Of a stretch of DNA of 64,000 nucleotides, positions 17,002 to 26,454 are shown piece by piece. Under the pieces are notes generated by a model. That model was given only the letters and a program-made list of their open reading frames with translations, made no database searches and was not told the origin of the DNA. Source of the stretch: Nevskia sp. GTDB lineage: Bacteria > Pseudomonadota > Gammaproteobacteria > Nevskiales > Nevskiaceae. Both the position numbers and the translations under genes were made by a program. The stretch is from the NCBI GenBank assembly GCA_031291075.1, contig JARLJS010000293.1:1-64000 (forward strand), given 5' to 3'. Numbering within the stretch: the first letter of the stretch is position 1; each line of letters begins with the position of its first letter.

Positions 17002-17530
17002 AGCCGCCCGCAGCAAAACCTCCACCGGAGCCAAGTCCAAGACCGCCGCGGGCAAGGCCGCGCCGGCGCGGAAGAAGGCCCCGGCCAAGGCCAGGCCCGC
17101 CGCCAAGACCACGACCGCCGCCAAGCGCGCCGCGCCGGCCAAGCCGAAAGCGGCGGCCAAGGGCAAGGCCCAGCCGGCGCGCGATCCCTCGGCCGAGCTG
17201 GCGGCGCTGGTGCTGGCGGCGCTGGCGGATCTCAAGGCGGTCGACGTCAAGACGCTCGACGTGCGCGAGTTGACGCCGATCACCGACACCATGGTCATCT
17301 GCACCGGTACCTCCAACCGGCACGTCAAGTCGCTGGCCGAACACGTGGTGGAGAAGGCGCGGGAGCGCGGCATCAAGCCGATCGGCGTGGAAGGCCTCGG
17401 CGAAGGTGAGTGGGTGCTGGTCGATTTGAACGGCGTGCTGGTGCATGTGATGCAGGCGCAGGCGCGCCTGTTCTACCAGCTCGAAAAACTGTGGGACATG
17501 AGCCACCCGCAGGCGCAGACCGGGACCTGA
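16979..17530 (+). CDS. rsfS: Ribosomal silencing factor RsfS with Lys/Ala-rich N-terminal extension
   Basis: 183 residues, against about 105-140 for most RsfS. The conserved domain starts near residue 68 (DPSAELAALVLAALADL) and shows VTDTMVICTGTSNRHVKSLAE-type and GEGEWVLVDLNGVLVHVM motifs. It binds ribosomal protein L14 and blocks subunit joining in starvation. The first 67 residues are almost only K, A, P, R, T and S (KKAPAKARPAAKTTTAAKR), resembling histone H1-like tails. The ATG lies inside nadD, 23 bases before its stop; no other ATG exists before the core. The tail could bind rRNA or DNA; that is inference. Confidence 0.92.
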   Translation: MKTQPKTKAARSKTSTGAKSKTAAGKAAPARKKAPAKARPAAKTTTAAKRAAPAKPKAAAKGKAQPARDPSAELAALVLAALADLKAVDVKTLDVRELTPITDTMVICTGTSNRHVKSLAEHVVEKARERGIKPIGVEGLGEGEWVLVDLNGVLVHVMQAQARLFYQLEKLWDMSHPQAQTGT

Positions 17531-17534
17531 AGCC

Positions 17535-17633
17535 GTGAGGCGGGAGGCGGGAGGCGGGAGGCAACAAGCCGGGGAGGGCCAGCGCTTTTCGCCGTTTGTT
17601 CTTGCGCCTCCCGCCCCCCGCCTCCCACCTCAC
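17535..17633. repeat. Hairpin repeat, CGGGAGG-unit type, between rsfS and rlmH
   Basis: The left arm is GTGAGG followed by three CGGGAGG units. The core begins CAACAAGCCGGGG and ends CGTTTGTTCTTG. The right arm is GCGCCTCCCGCCCCCCGCC then CTCCCACCTCAC. The core edges AACAAG and CTTGTT-like bases are complementary, so the whole element folds as one long hairpin. It fills the rsfS-rlmH gap. Confidence 0.8.
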
Positions 17634-17647
17634 AATCCCCGCCTCTC

Positions 17648-18118
17648 ATGCGTCTCCGCCTGATCGCGGTCGGCACCCGCATGCCGGCCTGGGTCGAGGC
17701 CGGTTTCGCCGAATACGCGCAGCGCCTGCCGCGCGAACTCAAGCCGGAGCTGGTGGAGATTCCGCTGCAGCCGCGCGGCAAGAACGCGGACATTGCGCGG
17801 CTGCGCGAAGCGGAGGGCGAAAGAACGCTGCGGGCGGTCCCGGACGGCGCGCGGCTCATCGCCTTCGACGAGCACGGCGAGCTGCTCGACACGGTGGCCT
17901 GGTCGCGGGCGATCCAGCAGTGGCAGCGTGACGGCCGCGACGTCGCCCTGCTGGTCGGCGGACCCGACGGACTGGCTCCCGCCTGCCGACAGCAGGCCGC
18001 GGCCTGCTGGTCGCTGTCCAGGCTCACCTTTCCGCATCCCCTGGTGCGGGTGCTGATCGCGGAGCAGCTGTACCGGGCGTGGAGCCTGTCGACCGGGCAC
18101 CCTTACCATCGGGCGTGA
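17648..18118 (+). CDS. rlmH: 23S rRNA (pseudouridine1915-N3)-methyltransferase RlmH
   Basis: 156 residues, the normal length. It begins MRLRLIAVGTRMPAWVEAGF. The SPOUT knot is seen in LLVGGPDGLAP and the C-terminal LTFPHPLVRVLIAEQLYRAW segment, with the conserved HPYHRA ending. It methylates pseudouridine 1915 in helix 69 of 23S rRNA. It follows rsfS across a hairpin repeat. Its TGA stop is part of the first GTGAGG unit of the next repeat. Confidence 0.97.
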   Translation: MRLRLIAVGTRMPAWVEAGFAEYAQRLPRELKPELVEIPLQPRGKNADIARLREAEGERTLRAVPDGARLIAFDEHGELLDTVAWSRAIQQWQRDGRDVALLVGGPDGLAPACRQQAAACWSLSRLTFPHPLVRVLIAEQLYRAWSLSTGHPYHRA

Positions 18119-18252
18119 GGGGTGAGGCAGTGAGGAGTGAGGGGTGAGGTCGCGCCTTCGGCGCTGTGAGGGGAAAAGCAAGGCGGATTTCCTGCTTATC
18201 TCCTCACAGCCCGCGAAGCGGGCGACCTCACCCCTCACCCCTCACCCCTCAC
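18115..18252. repeat. Hairpin repeat, GTGAGG-unit type, between rlmH and tkt
   Basis: The left arm has five tandem GTGAGG-like units and a GCGCCTTCGGCGC mini-hairpin. The core is AAAAGCAAGGCGGATTTCCT then GCTTATCTC. The right arm is CCTCACAGC, a CCGCGAAGCGGG mini-hairpin and CGACCTCACCCCTCACC-type units. The rlmH stop (18116-18118) lies within its first unit. It is the largest copy in the window. Confidence 0.88.
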
Positions 18253-18317
18253 TGTTTTGCAGCAGTCCGCCGCAACGTGGACAATAACCCCCCTTTCACC
18301 GCATCCCGACTACGCCC

Positions 18318-20315
18318 ATGCCCACCCGTTTCGAACTCGCCAACGCCATCCGCGCGCTCGCCATGGACGCCGTGCAGCGCGCCAACAGCGGCCATCCGGG
18401 GATGCCGATGGGCATGGCCGATCTGGCGGAGGTGCTGTGGAACGACTACCTGAGCCACAACCCGGCCGACCCGCAGTGGTTCAACCGCGATCGTTTCGTG
18501 GTCAGCAACGGCCACGGCTCGATGTTGTTGTACGCGCTGCTGCATCTCACCGGCTACGATCTGCCGCTGGAGCAGCTCAAGAACTTCCGCCAGCTCCACT
18601 CCAAGACCCCCGGCCACCCCGAGCACGGCGAAACGCCGGGCGTGGAGACCACCACCGGCCCGCTCGGCCAGGGCCTGGCCAACGCGGTCGGCATGGCACT
18701 GGCGGAACAGCTGCTTGCCGCCCGCTTCAACCGTGACGGCTTCCCGGTGGTGGATCATCACACCTATGTCTTCGTCGGCGACGGCTGCTTGATGGAGGGA
18801 ATTTCGCACGAGGCCTGCTCGCTGGCCGGCACGCTCGGGCTGGGCAAGCTGATCGTTTTCTATGACGACAACAATATTTCCATCGACGGCGAGGTGCGCG
18901 GCTGGTTCCGCGACGACACCCCGGGCCGGTTCGAGGCCTATGGCTGGCAGGTGGTGCGCAACGTCAACGGCCACGACCCGAACGAAGTGCGGATCGCCAT
19001 CGAGACCGCGCGGGCCCAGACCGCCCGTCCGACCCTGATCTGCTGCAAAACGGTGATCGGTTTCGGTGCACCGCACCGCCAGGGCACCGCCAAGGCGCAC
19101 GGCGCTGCCCTGGGCGAGGCGGAGGTGCAGCTCGCCCGCGAGAAGCTGGGCTGGACCCACCCTCCGTTCGAGATCCCGGCCGAGATCTATGCCGGCTGGG
19201 ATGCACGGAGCCGCGGCCGCGAGCGGCAGGGGGCATGGAACGATTTGTTCGAAGCTTATGCCGCCAGCTATCCGCAGGAAGCCGCCGAGTTGCGCCGCCG
19301 CATGCGCGGCGAACTACCGGCGGAGTGGGCCGCGGCGATCGCCGGCGCCATCGCCAAGGGCGCCGCGGCCGACAAGCCGGTGGCGACGCGCAAGTCATCG
19401 GAGGCGGTGCTGAACGATGTTGCGCCCCTGATGCCGGAATTCGTGGGCGGCTCGGCCGACCTCACCGAATCCAACAACACCCTCTGGCATGGCGCCAAGA
19501 CCATCGTGCCGGGTGACGTCAGCGGCAACTATCTGTCCTACGGCGTACGCGAGTTCGGCATGTGCGCCGCGATGAGCGGCATGGCCCTGCACGGCGGCAT
19601 CATCCCGTTCGGCGGCACCTTCCTGGTGTTCTCCGACTACGCACGCAACGCGGTGCGCATGGCCGCGCTGATGCGGCAGCGCGTCATCTTCGTCTTCACC
19701 CATGACTCGATCGGCCTGGGCGAGGACGGCCCCACCCACCAGCCGGTCGAGCATTTGTCGGCGCTGCGCCTGATCCCGCACCTGCGGCTGTGGCGTCCGG
19801 GCGACGCCTTCGAAACCGCGGTTGCCTGGAAAGTCGCGGTGGAGCACAGCAACGGTCCGAGCATCCTGGCGTTGAGCCGCCAGAACCTGGCGCCGCAGCA
19901 GCACGACGCCGGCCATGCCGCGCTGGCGGAGCGCGGCGGCTACATTCTGCGCGAGCCGGCCGCCACGCCGGAGGCGGTGGTGGTGGCAACCGGGTCCGAG
20001 CTCGACCTGGCAGTGCAGGCGGCCAAGGCGCTCGAAGCCGAAGGGCGGGCGGTGCGGGTGGTGTCGATGCCTTGCCTGGAAGTGTTCCAGGCGCAGGATG
20101 CCGCCTACCGCGAGCAGGTGCTGCCCGCCGCCCTGTCGCGGCGGCTGGTGGTCGAGGCCGGCGTGACCGCCTTGTGGCGCGGCTTGGCCGGGCCGCAGGG
20201 CGACGTGCTGGGGGTGGACGATTTCGGCGCCTCGGCGCCGGCGTCCAAGGTCTTTGCCCAGTTCGGACTGACCGTGGATGGGGTGGTCAAGCGGCTGCGG
20301 GCCCTGCTCGCCTGA
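18318..20315 (+). CDS. tkt: Transketolase
   Basis: 665 residues, full length. The thiamine diphosphate domain includes [20 protein letters not shown] and the [18 protein letters not shown] motif with the metal-binding [10 protein letters not shown]. The pyrimidine domain has [20 protein letters not shown] then [17 protein letters not shown], followed by the C-terminal domain. It exchanges two-carbon units between sugar phosphates in the pentose phosphate pathway. The next genes are the ExbBD/TonB set, then gap and pgk, so central-carbon genes flank an envelope-energy module. Confidence 0.97.
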   Translation: MPTRFELANAIRALAMDAVQRANSGHPGMPMGMADLAEVLWNDYLSHNPADPQWFNRDRFVVSNGHGSMLLYALLHLTGYDLPLEQLKNFRQLHSKTPGHPEHGETPGVETTTGPLGQGLANAVGMALAEQLLAARFNRDGFPVVDHHTYVFVGDGCLMEGISHEACSLAGTLGLGKLIVFYDDNNISIDGEVRGWFRDDTPGRFEAYGWQVVRNVNGHDPNEVRIAIETARAQTARPTLICCKTVIGFGAPHRQGTAKAHGAALGEAEVQLAREKLGWTHPPFEIPAEIYAGWDARSRGRERQGAWNDLFEAYAASYPQEAAELRRRMRGELPAEWAAAIAGAIAKGAAADKPVATRKSSEAVLNDVAPLMPEFVGGSADLTESNNTLWHGAKTIVPGDVSGNYLSYGVREFGMCAAMSGMALHGGIIPFGGTFLVFSDYARNAVRMAALMRQRVIFVFTHDSIGLGEDGPTHQPVEHLSALRLIPHLRLWRPGDAFETAVAWKVAVEHSNGPSILALSRQNLAPQQHDAGHAALAERGGYILREPAATPEAVVVATGSELDLAVQAAKALEAEGRAVRVVSMPCLEVFQAQDAAYREQVLPAALSRRLVVEAGVTALWRGLAGPQGDVLGVDDFGASAPASKVFAQFGLTVDGVVKRLRALLA

Positions 20316-20328
20316 GCCGCCGCCGGAC

Positions 20329-20371
20329 GCTGGCACCCCGCGGCAGTGCCGCTTGCAAGGGGGGTGCCGGC
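20329..20371. repeat. Nested inverted repeat after tkt
   Basis: GCTGGCACCCC (20329-20339) pairs with GGGGTGCCGGC (20361-20371). The loop contains a second stem, GCGGCAGTGCCGC. There is no T-run, so it is not a standard intrinsic terminator; it could still attenuate or stabilise the tkt transcript. The remaining bases up to 20487 show no gene. Confidence 0.55.
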
Positions 20372-20487
20372 TCGATACCATTCCTCACTTTCCTGGCAGG
20401 ATGCGCGGGATAAGCAAGGGCATTCCGTAAAAAGTGCCGCGCCCGTACCGCGTTTTCGCGCCGGAGCCCCAACTCGGAGCCATCCCT

Positions 20488-21216
20488 GTGTCAGTGTCCT
20501 TGATCAATATCGCGGCTGACGCCGCAGATTCCGTCGCGGTCATCAACCCGGCCGACCTTTCCATCCAGCACCTGGTTTCGCAGGCCGACCCGGTGGTCAA
20601 GGTGGTGCTGGTGATCCTGGTGTTTTTCTCGTTCTGGTGCTGGACCGTCATGTTCGAGAAGCTGTTCGCCATGATCGGCGCGCTCAATGCCGCCAAGCGG
20701 CTGGAGAACACGCTCGAGAGCGGCAATCTCGAGGACATGATCAACTACCAGGACAAGCACCCGATCGCCAAGATCATCGCCGCCGGCAACCAGGAGTGGC
20801 GCGAGGGATCGGGCGAGCACGCGCACGAGGCGCTGCATGAAGTGCGCGACCGTGTCGAGCGCGCCATGCGGCTGGAACTGTCCAACGAGACCCGCCGCAT
20901 CAACAAGCGGCTGCCGTTCCTGGCCACGGTGGGCTCCTCCGCCCCCTTCATCGGCCTGTTCGGCACAGTGTGGGGCATCATGAACACCTTCACCGGCATC
21001 GCCGCGGCGCATGACACCAGCCTGGCCACGGTCGCTCCCGGCATTGCCGAGGCGCTGATCGCCACCGGCATCGGCCTGGCGGCGGCCATCCCCTCGATCA
21101 TGGCGTACAACGGCTTCGCCACCAACCTGGGCCGCTACGTCGGCCGACTCAACACCGCCATCGGCATTTACGCCGGCCGCCTCTCCAAGCGCTTCGCTCC
21201 TGCCGCGGGGGCCTGA
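20488..21216 (+). CDS. exbB: ExbB/TolQ-family proton channel subunit
   Basis: 242 residues from the GTG at 20488, which has CGGAG upstream; a longer frame lacks a site. There are three membrane segments: VVKVVLVILVFFSFWCWTVM near residue 40, then two flanking the conserved FLATVGSSAPFIGLFGTVWG and ALIATGIGLAAAIPSIMAYN. These are MotA/TolQ/ExbB hallmarks. With ExbD it converts proton flow into work on TonB. It is first of four close genes: exbB, exbD, exbD, tonB. Confidence 0.94.
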   Translation: MSVSLINIAADAADSVAVINPADLSIQHLVSQADPVVKVVLVILVFFSFWCWTVMFEKLFAMIGALNAAKRLENTLESGNLEDMINYQDKHPIAKIIAAGNQEWREGSGEHAHEALHEVRDRVERAMRLELSNETRRINKRLPFLATVGSSAPFIGLFGTVWGIMNTFTGIAAAHDTSLATVAPGIAEALIATGIGLAAAIPSIMAYNGFATNLGRYVGRLNTAIGIYAGRLSKRFAPAAGA

Positions 21217-21218
21217 AC

Positions 21219-21650
21219 ATGGCCATGAGCGTCAAATCCTCTTCCAGCGGGAGCGAAGGGGAGATGGGGCCCGTGGCGGAGATCAACGTCACTCCGCTGG
21301 TGGACGTCATGCTGGTGCTGCTCATCATTTTCATGGTGACGCAGCCGCTCATGATGAACCAACTGCCCATCACTCTGCCCAAACCCAGCCTGTTCCAGTC
21401 GGACAAGCCGCCGCACAAGCTGACGGTGGACTTCGATCTGCAGAACAACTACTTCGTCCAGGAGACCGACGGTCCGAAGGAGCCGGTGGCCTACATGGAC
21501 CTGCCGGCGCGCCTGCGCACCCTGGCCCAGGCCAACCCGGACGAACTGGTGATCGTCTGCGCCGACAAGGACGCGGTCTACGACCGCGTGGTCGACCTGA
21601 TGGCGATCGTCGGCAGCGCCGGATTCTTCAAGGTGTCGCTATGCCCATGA
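21219..21650 (+). CDS. exbD: ExbD/TolR-family biopolymer transport protein, copy 1
   Basis: 143 residues with one membrane helix (PLVDVMLVLLIIFMVTQPL). The membrane-embedded Asp of TPLVDVML is the protonatable residue of the ExbBD motor. A periplasmic domain follows (ELVIVCADKDAVYDRVVDLM). Starts 2 bases after exbB stops. A second ExbD is encoded next; such doubled ExbD sets occur in several gammaproteobacteria and may form heteromeric stators. Confidence 0.94.
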   Translation: MAMSVKSSSSGSEGEMGPVAEINVTPLVDVMLVLLIIFMVTQPLMMNQLPITLPKPSLFQSDKPPHKLTVDFDLQNNYFVQETDGPKEPVAYMDLPARLRTLAQANPDELVIVCADKDAVYDRVVDLMAIVGSAGFFKVSLCP

Positions 21651-21708
21651 ACCTCGTAATCCCCAACAGGCGGGCGGCCGGCAGCCGTCCGGCCGCAGGA
21701 GGTGCGTC

Positions 21709-22158
<450 letters not shown>

Positions 22159-22177
22159 CGCGCCGGAGCGAGCCACC

Positions 22178-22855
22178 GTGAACGAGAAACCAAAGTCATG
22201 GGCGCTTGGCCCGGGCGCCATCGTTTCCATCATCCTGCACACGGTACTGATCCTGTACCTGCTGCACCTGGTGCACCCGACGATGTTCGTGCCGCCGCAG
22301 AAGAAGGTGATCGCCACCATCACGCTGCAGCCACCGCCACCCCCACCGCCGCCGCCCCCGCCGCCGCCGAAGCCGCTGCCGCCGCCGCCGAAGATCCTGC
22401 CGCCCCCCACGCCGCAGGCGACGCCGCCCCCGCCGCAGCAGATCGTGACGCAGGCGCCGGTGACGACGCCGGACGTGCCGGCGGTCGCGCCGCCGCCCCC
22501 GCCGCAGCCGCCACCGCCGCCGCAGCCGCCACCCAGGGTGGTCGGCACGGGTGTGCCCTCGGCGTACTACAGCACGCTGCAGGAGATCATCCAGGGCAAG
22601 ACCCAGTACCCGGTCAAGTCGCTGCGGGCCGGGGAGGAGGGGACCTGCCAGGTAAAGGTGTTGATCGCCCGCGACGGCTCCATCGAGAAGGTGACGATCA
22701 CCGACAAGACCGGCTTCGTCGCCCTCGACGCCGAGTGTCACAACGTGTTCGAGCGCATCGTCAAGTTCCCGGGGGTTCCCGCCTCGGTGCGTCCGGACGT
22801 GACCGACTTCGAGGTCGATCTGCCGATCAGCTTCCACCTGACCGAAGGCGGTTAG
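22178..22855 (+). CDS. tonB: TonB energy-transducing protein
   Basis: 225 residues with a GTG start. An N-terminal membrane anchor (GAIVSIILHTVLILYLLHL, including the Ser/His face used by TonB) is followed by an extended proline-rich spacer (about 50-120) dominated by runs of P. The C-terminal TonB domain (about 125-220) has SLRAGEEGTCQVKVLIARDG and the VDLPISFHL end. It spans the periplasm to energise TonB-dependent receptors. None of those receptors is in this window. Confidence 0.94.
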   Translation: MNEKPKSWALGPGAIVSIILHTVLILYLLHLVHPTMFVPPQKKVIATITLQPPPPPPPPPPPPPKPLPPPPKILPPPTPQATPPPPQQIVTQAPVTTPDVPAVAPPPPPQPPPPPQPPPRVVGTGVPSAYYSTLQEIIQGKTQYPVKSLRAGEEGTCQVKVLIARDGSIEKVTITDKTGFVALDAECHNVFERIVKFPGVPASVRPDVTDFEVDLPISFHLTEGG

Positions 22856-22875
22856 GCCGGGCTTCGCGTAAAATA

Positions 22876-22910
22876 CGGCCGGCGCCAGTGGCGCCGGCCG
22901 TTTTCATTTT
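22876..22910 (+). terminator. Rho-independent terminator after tonB
   Basis: A perfect 11-bp stem, CGGCCGGCGCC-AGT-GGCGCCGGCCG (22876-22900), is followed by TTTTCATTTT. It lies 20 bases after the tonB stop and closes the exbB-exbD-exbD-tonB transcript. Confidence 0.92.
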
Positions 22911-22960
22911 GGCCGGCCGTCCAGGCATTTCCCCGCCGCGGCCGGGGCTGCCGCAGCGGA

Positions 22961-22974
22961 TTGATCCAGGTCAT
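22961..22974. promoter_or_regulatory. Possible FNR/ANR-type box upstream of gap
   Basis: TTGATCCAGGTCAT differs at one position from the TTGAT-N4-GTCAA form common for FNR/ANR/DNR sites. It lies about 70 bases before the gap start codon. No promoter elements are clear enough to place it relative to a start site. Confidence 0.4.
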
Positions 22975-23042
22975 AGACCCCGGGCGGCCCCGCCCGTACT
23001 TTGGGCTCCCCCGCCCGACCGCATCCAGATAGAGGACCCACC

Positions 23043-24053
23043 ATGGCAGTCAAAGTTGGCATCAACGGTTACGGCCGCATCGGCCGCAATATATTGCGCG
23101 CCCTTTACGAGAGCGGCCGCAAGGACGTGCAGATCGTCGCGGTCAACGACCTCGGCCCGGCCGAGACCAATGCGCACCTGACGCGCTACGACACCACGCA
23201 CGGCAAGTTCCCGGGCACGGTGGCGGTGGAAGGCGAGTACCTGGTGGTCAACGGCGACAGGATCAAGGTGCTGGCGGAGCGCGATCCGGCCAAGCTGCCC
23301 TGGGGCCAGCTCGGTGTTGACGTGGTGATGGAATGCACCGGCTTCTTCACCAGCAAGGCCAAGGCTGGCGCCCACCTCACCGGCGGCGCCAGGAAGGTGG
23401 TGATCTCCGCCCCCGGCGGCAAAGACGTGGACGCCACCATCGTCTACGGCGTCAACCACCAGGCGCTCAAAGGCAGCGACACCGTCATCTCCAATGCCTC
23501 CTGCACCACCAACTGCCTGGCGCCGCTGGTCAAGCCGCTGCACGACAAGATCGGCCTGGTCAACGGCTTGATGACCACCATCCACTCGTTCACCAACGAC
23601 CAGGTTCTGACCGACGTGTTCCACGAGGACCTGCGCCGCGCCCGCGCCGCCGGTCACAACATGATCCCCACCAAGACCGGCGCCGCCGCCGCGGTCGGCC
23701 TGGTGCTGCCCGAACTGAACGGCAAGCTCGACGGCTACGCCATCCGTGTGCCGACCATCAACGTCTCGATCGTCGACCTGTCCTTCATCGCCGCGCGCGA
23801 CACCGACGTGAAGGAAATCAACGCCATCATGAAGGCCGCGGCCAGCGAGGGCCCCCTCAAGGGCATCCTCAAGTACAGCGACGGCCCGCTGGTGTCGAGC
23901 GACTTCAACCACGATCCGTCGTCGTCGGTGTTCGATGCCACGCTGACCAAGGTGTCCGGACGGCTGGTCAAGGTCTCCTCGTGGTACGACAACGAGTGGG
24001 GCTTCTCCAACCGTATGCTGGATACGACCGTCGCCTTCGCGGCGGCCAAGTAG
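23043..24053 (+). CDS. gap: Glyceraldehyde-3-phosphate dehydrogenase, type I
   Basis: 336 residues. The NAD-binding start is [18 protein letters not shown]; the catalytic cysteine is Cys154 in [13 protein letters not shown]; the His partner lies in [11 protein letters not shown]; the C-terminal [13 protein letters not shown] is intact. The ATG at 23043 gives the exact family N-terminus. It performs the phosphorylating oxidation step of glycolysis, and pgk follows after a 148-base gap filled by a hairpin repeat. Confidence 0.97.
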   Translation: MAVKVGINGYGRIGRNILRALYESGRKDVQIVAVNDLGPAETNAHLTRYDTTHGKFPGTVAVEGEYLVVNGDRIKVLAERDPAKLPWGQLGVDVVMECTGFFTSKAKAGAHLTGGARKVVISAPGGKDVDATIVYGVNHQALKGSDTVISNASCTTNCLAPLVKPLHDKIGLVNGLMTTIHSFTNDQVLTDVFHEDLRRARAAGHNMIPTKTGAAAAVGLVLPELNGKLDGYAIRVPTINVSIVDLSFIAARDTDVKEINAIMKAAASEGPLKGILKYSDGPLVSSDFNHDPSSSVFDATLTKVSGRLVKVSSWYDNEWGFSNRMLDTTVAFAAAK

Positions 24054-24184
24054 TGAGGTCGGGCGCTGCGCGCGCCCTGTGAGGAGTGAGGTCGCGCCGT
24101 TGAGGCGCTGTGAGGAGACAAGCAAGAGCCCCGCTTGTCTCCTCACCCCTCACAACGAGCGGAGCGAGCGACCTCACCCCTCAC
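24054..24184. repeat. Hairpin repeat, GTGAGG-unit type, between gap and pgk
   Basis: It starts immediately after the gap stop TAG. The left arm has GTGAGGTCG, a GGGCGCTGCGCGCGCCC mini-hairpin, CTGTGAGGAGTGAGG and a second mini-hairpin. The core is GACAAGCAAGAGCCCCGCTT then GTCTC. The right arm is CCTCACCCCTCAC, a GAGCGGAGCGAGCG spacer and CGACCTCACCCCTCAC. It ends 17 bases before the pgk ATG. Confidence 0.88.
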
Positions 24185-24201
24185 GTTTTCAGGAGATGAA
24201 G

Positions 24202-25383
24202 ATGGCTTCCGTGCTACGAATGTCCGACCTCGACCTTGCTGGCAAGCAGCTGCTGATCCGGCAGGACCTGAACGTGCCGGTGCACGCCGGCAAGATCACC
24301 TCCGACGCGCGGCTGCGCGCCTCGCTGCCGACCCTGAAGCTGGTGCTGGAGAAGGGCGCCTCGGCGCTGGTGGTGTCGCACCTGGGGCGGCCCAAGGCCG
24401 GCCAGTTCGATCCGGAACAGTCGCTGACCCCGGTGGCCGCGTGGTTCTCGGAGCATCTCGGGCGCACCGTGCCGCTGGTCAGCAACTGGATCGACGGTAT
24501 CAAGCTGCAACCGGGCCAGATCGTGATCGGTGAGAACGTGCGTTTCCTGAAGGGCGAGAAGGACGACGACGAGGCGTTGGCGCGCAAGATGGCCGCGCTG
24601 TGCGACGTCTACGTCATGGATGCCTTCGGTACCGCCCACCGCGCCGAAGCCTCCACCCACGGCGTGGCCCGCTTCGCCCCGGTGGCCTGCGCCGGCCCGC
24701 TGCTGGCGGCCGAGCTGGAGGCGCTCGGCAAGGCGCTGAAGCAGCCCAAGCGGCCGCTGGCCGTGATCGTCGGCGGCTCCAAGGTTTCCACCAAGCTGGA
24801 CCTGCTCAACAACCTGGCCGACATGGCCGACCAGCTCATCATCGGCGGCGGCATCGCCAACACCTTCCTCGCCGCGGCCGGCTACAAGGTCGGCAAATCG
24901 CTGTACGAAGCGGAAATGCTGGATACCGCGCGGGCGGTGCAGAAGAAGATCCAGGCCCGCGGCGGCGACATCCCGCTGCCGGAGGACGTGGTGGTGGCCA
25001 CCGAGTTCTCCGCCGAGGCGCATGCGCGCACCTGCCCGGTCGACGAGGTCCACCCGGACGAGATGATCCTGGACATCGGTCCCAAGACCCGCGCCAAGCT
25101 GGTGGGCCTGCTCAAGGGCTGCGGCACCATCGTCTGGAATGGCCCGGTCGGCGTGTTCGAGTACGATTCCTTCGCCGGCGGCACCAAGGCGATCGCCGAG
25201 GCCATCGCGGCCAGCCCGGCGTTTTCCCTGGCGGGCGGCGGCGACACCCTGGCGGCGATCGACAAGTTCGGCATCGCCGACAAGCTGTCCTACATCTCGA
25301 CCGGCGGCGGTGCCTTCCTCGAGTTCCTCGAAGGCAAGACCCTGCCGGCGGTGGCGGCGCTGGAGGCGCGCGCCGCGAAGTGA
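24202..25383 (+). CDS. pgk: Phosphoglycerate kinase
   Basis: 393 residues. It begins [20 protein letters not shown] and continues with [20 protein letters not shown]. The hinge and nucleotide-binding end has [20 protein letters not shown] and [23 protein letters not shown] 24202 is preferred over the in-frame ATG six bases upstream because AGGAG sits directly against the upstream one. It makes ATP from 1,3-bisphosphoglycerate. No pyk or fba follows; the next gene is on the other strand. Confidence 0.97.
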   Translation: MASVLRMSDLDLAGKQLLIRQDLNVPVHAGKITSDARLRASLPTLKLVLEKGASALVVSHLGRPKAGQFDPEQSLTPVAAWFSEHLGRTVPLVSNWIDGIKLQPGQIVIGENVRFLKGEKDDDEALARKMAALCDVYVMDAFGTAHRAEASTHGVARFAPVACAGPLLAAELEALGKALKQPKRPLAVIVGGSKVSTKLDLLNNLADMADQLIIGGGIANTFLAAAGYKVGKSLYEAEMLDTARAVQKKIQARGGDIPLPEDVVVATEFSAEAHARTCPVDEVHPDEMILDIGPKTRAKLVGLLKGCGTIVWNGPVGVFEYDSFAGGTKAIAEAIAASPAFSLAGGGDTLAAIDKFGIADKLSYISTGGGAFLEFLEGKTLPAVAALEARAAK

Positions 25384-25404
25384 CCGGGCGCGCGCCTGCG
25401 GCCG

Positions 25405-25725
25405 CTACTTGGCATTGTTGGCGCGCGCTTCGTTGACCTTGTCACGGAAGGCGTTGGCATCGGTCACCGCGGCGTTGGCGGCGTCGATGTGCTTCTGCGA
25501 CAGGGCCTGCTGGGTCGCGATGTAGTCCTTGATGCACTGCGCGTAGGCGTCGTACTTGGCGACGAACTCGCTGTCGTCGTCCGCCCTGCGGATGGTGTTC
25601 GGCAGCATGGGCTTCTTGCAGGCCGGCGGGGCCAGTGAGTCCACCATGCCGCCGGCGGCGGAATCGTCGGCGAACACGGCTGGCGCCAGGCCGAGGGCGA
25701 GGGCTGCAATGATTGTTTTTTTCAT
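25405..25725 (-). CDS. Periplasmic small protein of unknown function
   Basis: 106 residues with a clear signal peptide (MKKTIIAALALGLAPAVFAD). The mature part has two cysteines (in PPACKKP and AQCIKDY) that could form a disulfide. A long charged helix follows (ATQQALSQKHIDAANAAVTD, then ANAFRDKVNEARANN), likely a coiled coil. No family is named with confidence; similar short helical Cys-pair proteins occur in many gammaproteobacteria. It is convergent with pgk and divergent from the LemA gene. Confidence 0.75.
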   Translation of the reverse strand: MKKTIIAALALGLAPAVFADDSAAGGMVDSLAPPACKKPMLPNTIRRADDDSEFVAKYDAYAQCIKDYIATQQALSQKHIDAANAAVTDANAFRDKVNEARANNAK

Positions 25726-25838
25726 GGATGCTCCAATATCAAGGGAGGGCAGGCCGGTGCCTTGCGCGTCGCAGCCTTGCCTTTGAACTGATACTTTAGC
25801 AAACGACCGGTTGGCCGGTCCGAGCCAGGAGAGCCTTC

Positions 25839-26444
25839 ATGTTGCGACGTTCGTGGACGTTAGCCGCTGTTTTGGCGGTTTTGCTGCTGTCCGGTTGCGG
25901 GTACAACACCATGCAGCGGCAGGATGAGCAGGTGAAGGCAGCCTGGTCCGAAGTTCTAAACCAGTACCAGCGCCGGGCCGACCTGGTACCCAACCTGGTT
26001 AATACGGTCAAGGGCTACGCCGCCCAGGAAGAGAGGGTGCTGACCGAGGTGACCAATGCCAGGGCCAAGGTCGGCAGCATTCAGGCCACACCGGAGCTGA
26101 TCAACGATCCCCAGGCCTTCGCCAAGTTCCAGCAGGCCCAGGGTGAGCTGACCGGCGCGCTGTCGCGCCTGCTGGTGGTGAGCGAGAACTACCCTCAGCT
26201 CAAGTCCGACGCCGCCTTCCGCGACCTGCAGGCGCAGCTGGAGGGCACCGAGAACCGCATCACGGTGGCGCGCAACCGCTACATCCAGGCGGTGCAGGAC
26301 TACAACGTCACCGTGCGCAGCTTCCCCAGCAACCTCACCGCCAAGGCGTTCGGCTACCAGATCAAGCCGAATTTCACGGTGGACAACGAAAAGGCCCTGG
26401 CCGAGCCGCCGAAGGTCGATTTCAGCGCCCCTGCGGCGCACTGA
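25839..26444 (+). CDS. lemA: LemA family lipoprotein
   Basis: 201 residues. The N-terminal lipobox LLSGCGYN predicts lipid attachment at Cys22 or close to it. The LemA helical domain follows: QDEQVKAAWSEVLNQYQRRA, DLVPNLVNTVKGYA, and QLEGTENRITVARNRYIQAV. It is followed by two TPM-domain genes, a very common set. The role of LemA is not settled; envelope stress and membrane-associated proteolysis have been suggested. Confidence 0.94.
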   Translation: MLRRSWTLAAVLAVLLLSGCGYNTMQRQDEQVKAAWSEVLNQYQRRADLVPNLVNTVKGYAAQEERVLTEVTNARAKVGSIQATPELINDPQAFAKFQQAQGELTGALSRLLVVSENYPQLKSDAAFRDLQAQLEGTENRITVARNRYIQAVQDYNVTVRSFPSNLTAKAFGYQIKPNFTVDNEKALAEPPKVDFSAPAAH

Positions 26445-26454
26445 ACCGCGCTCC

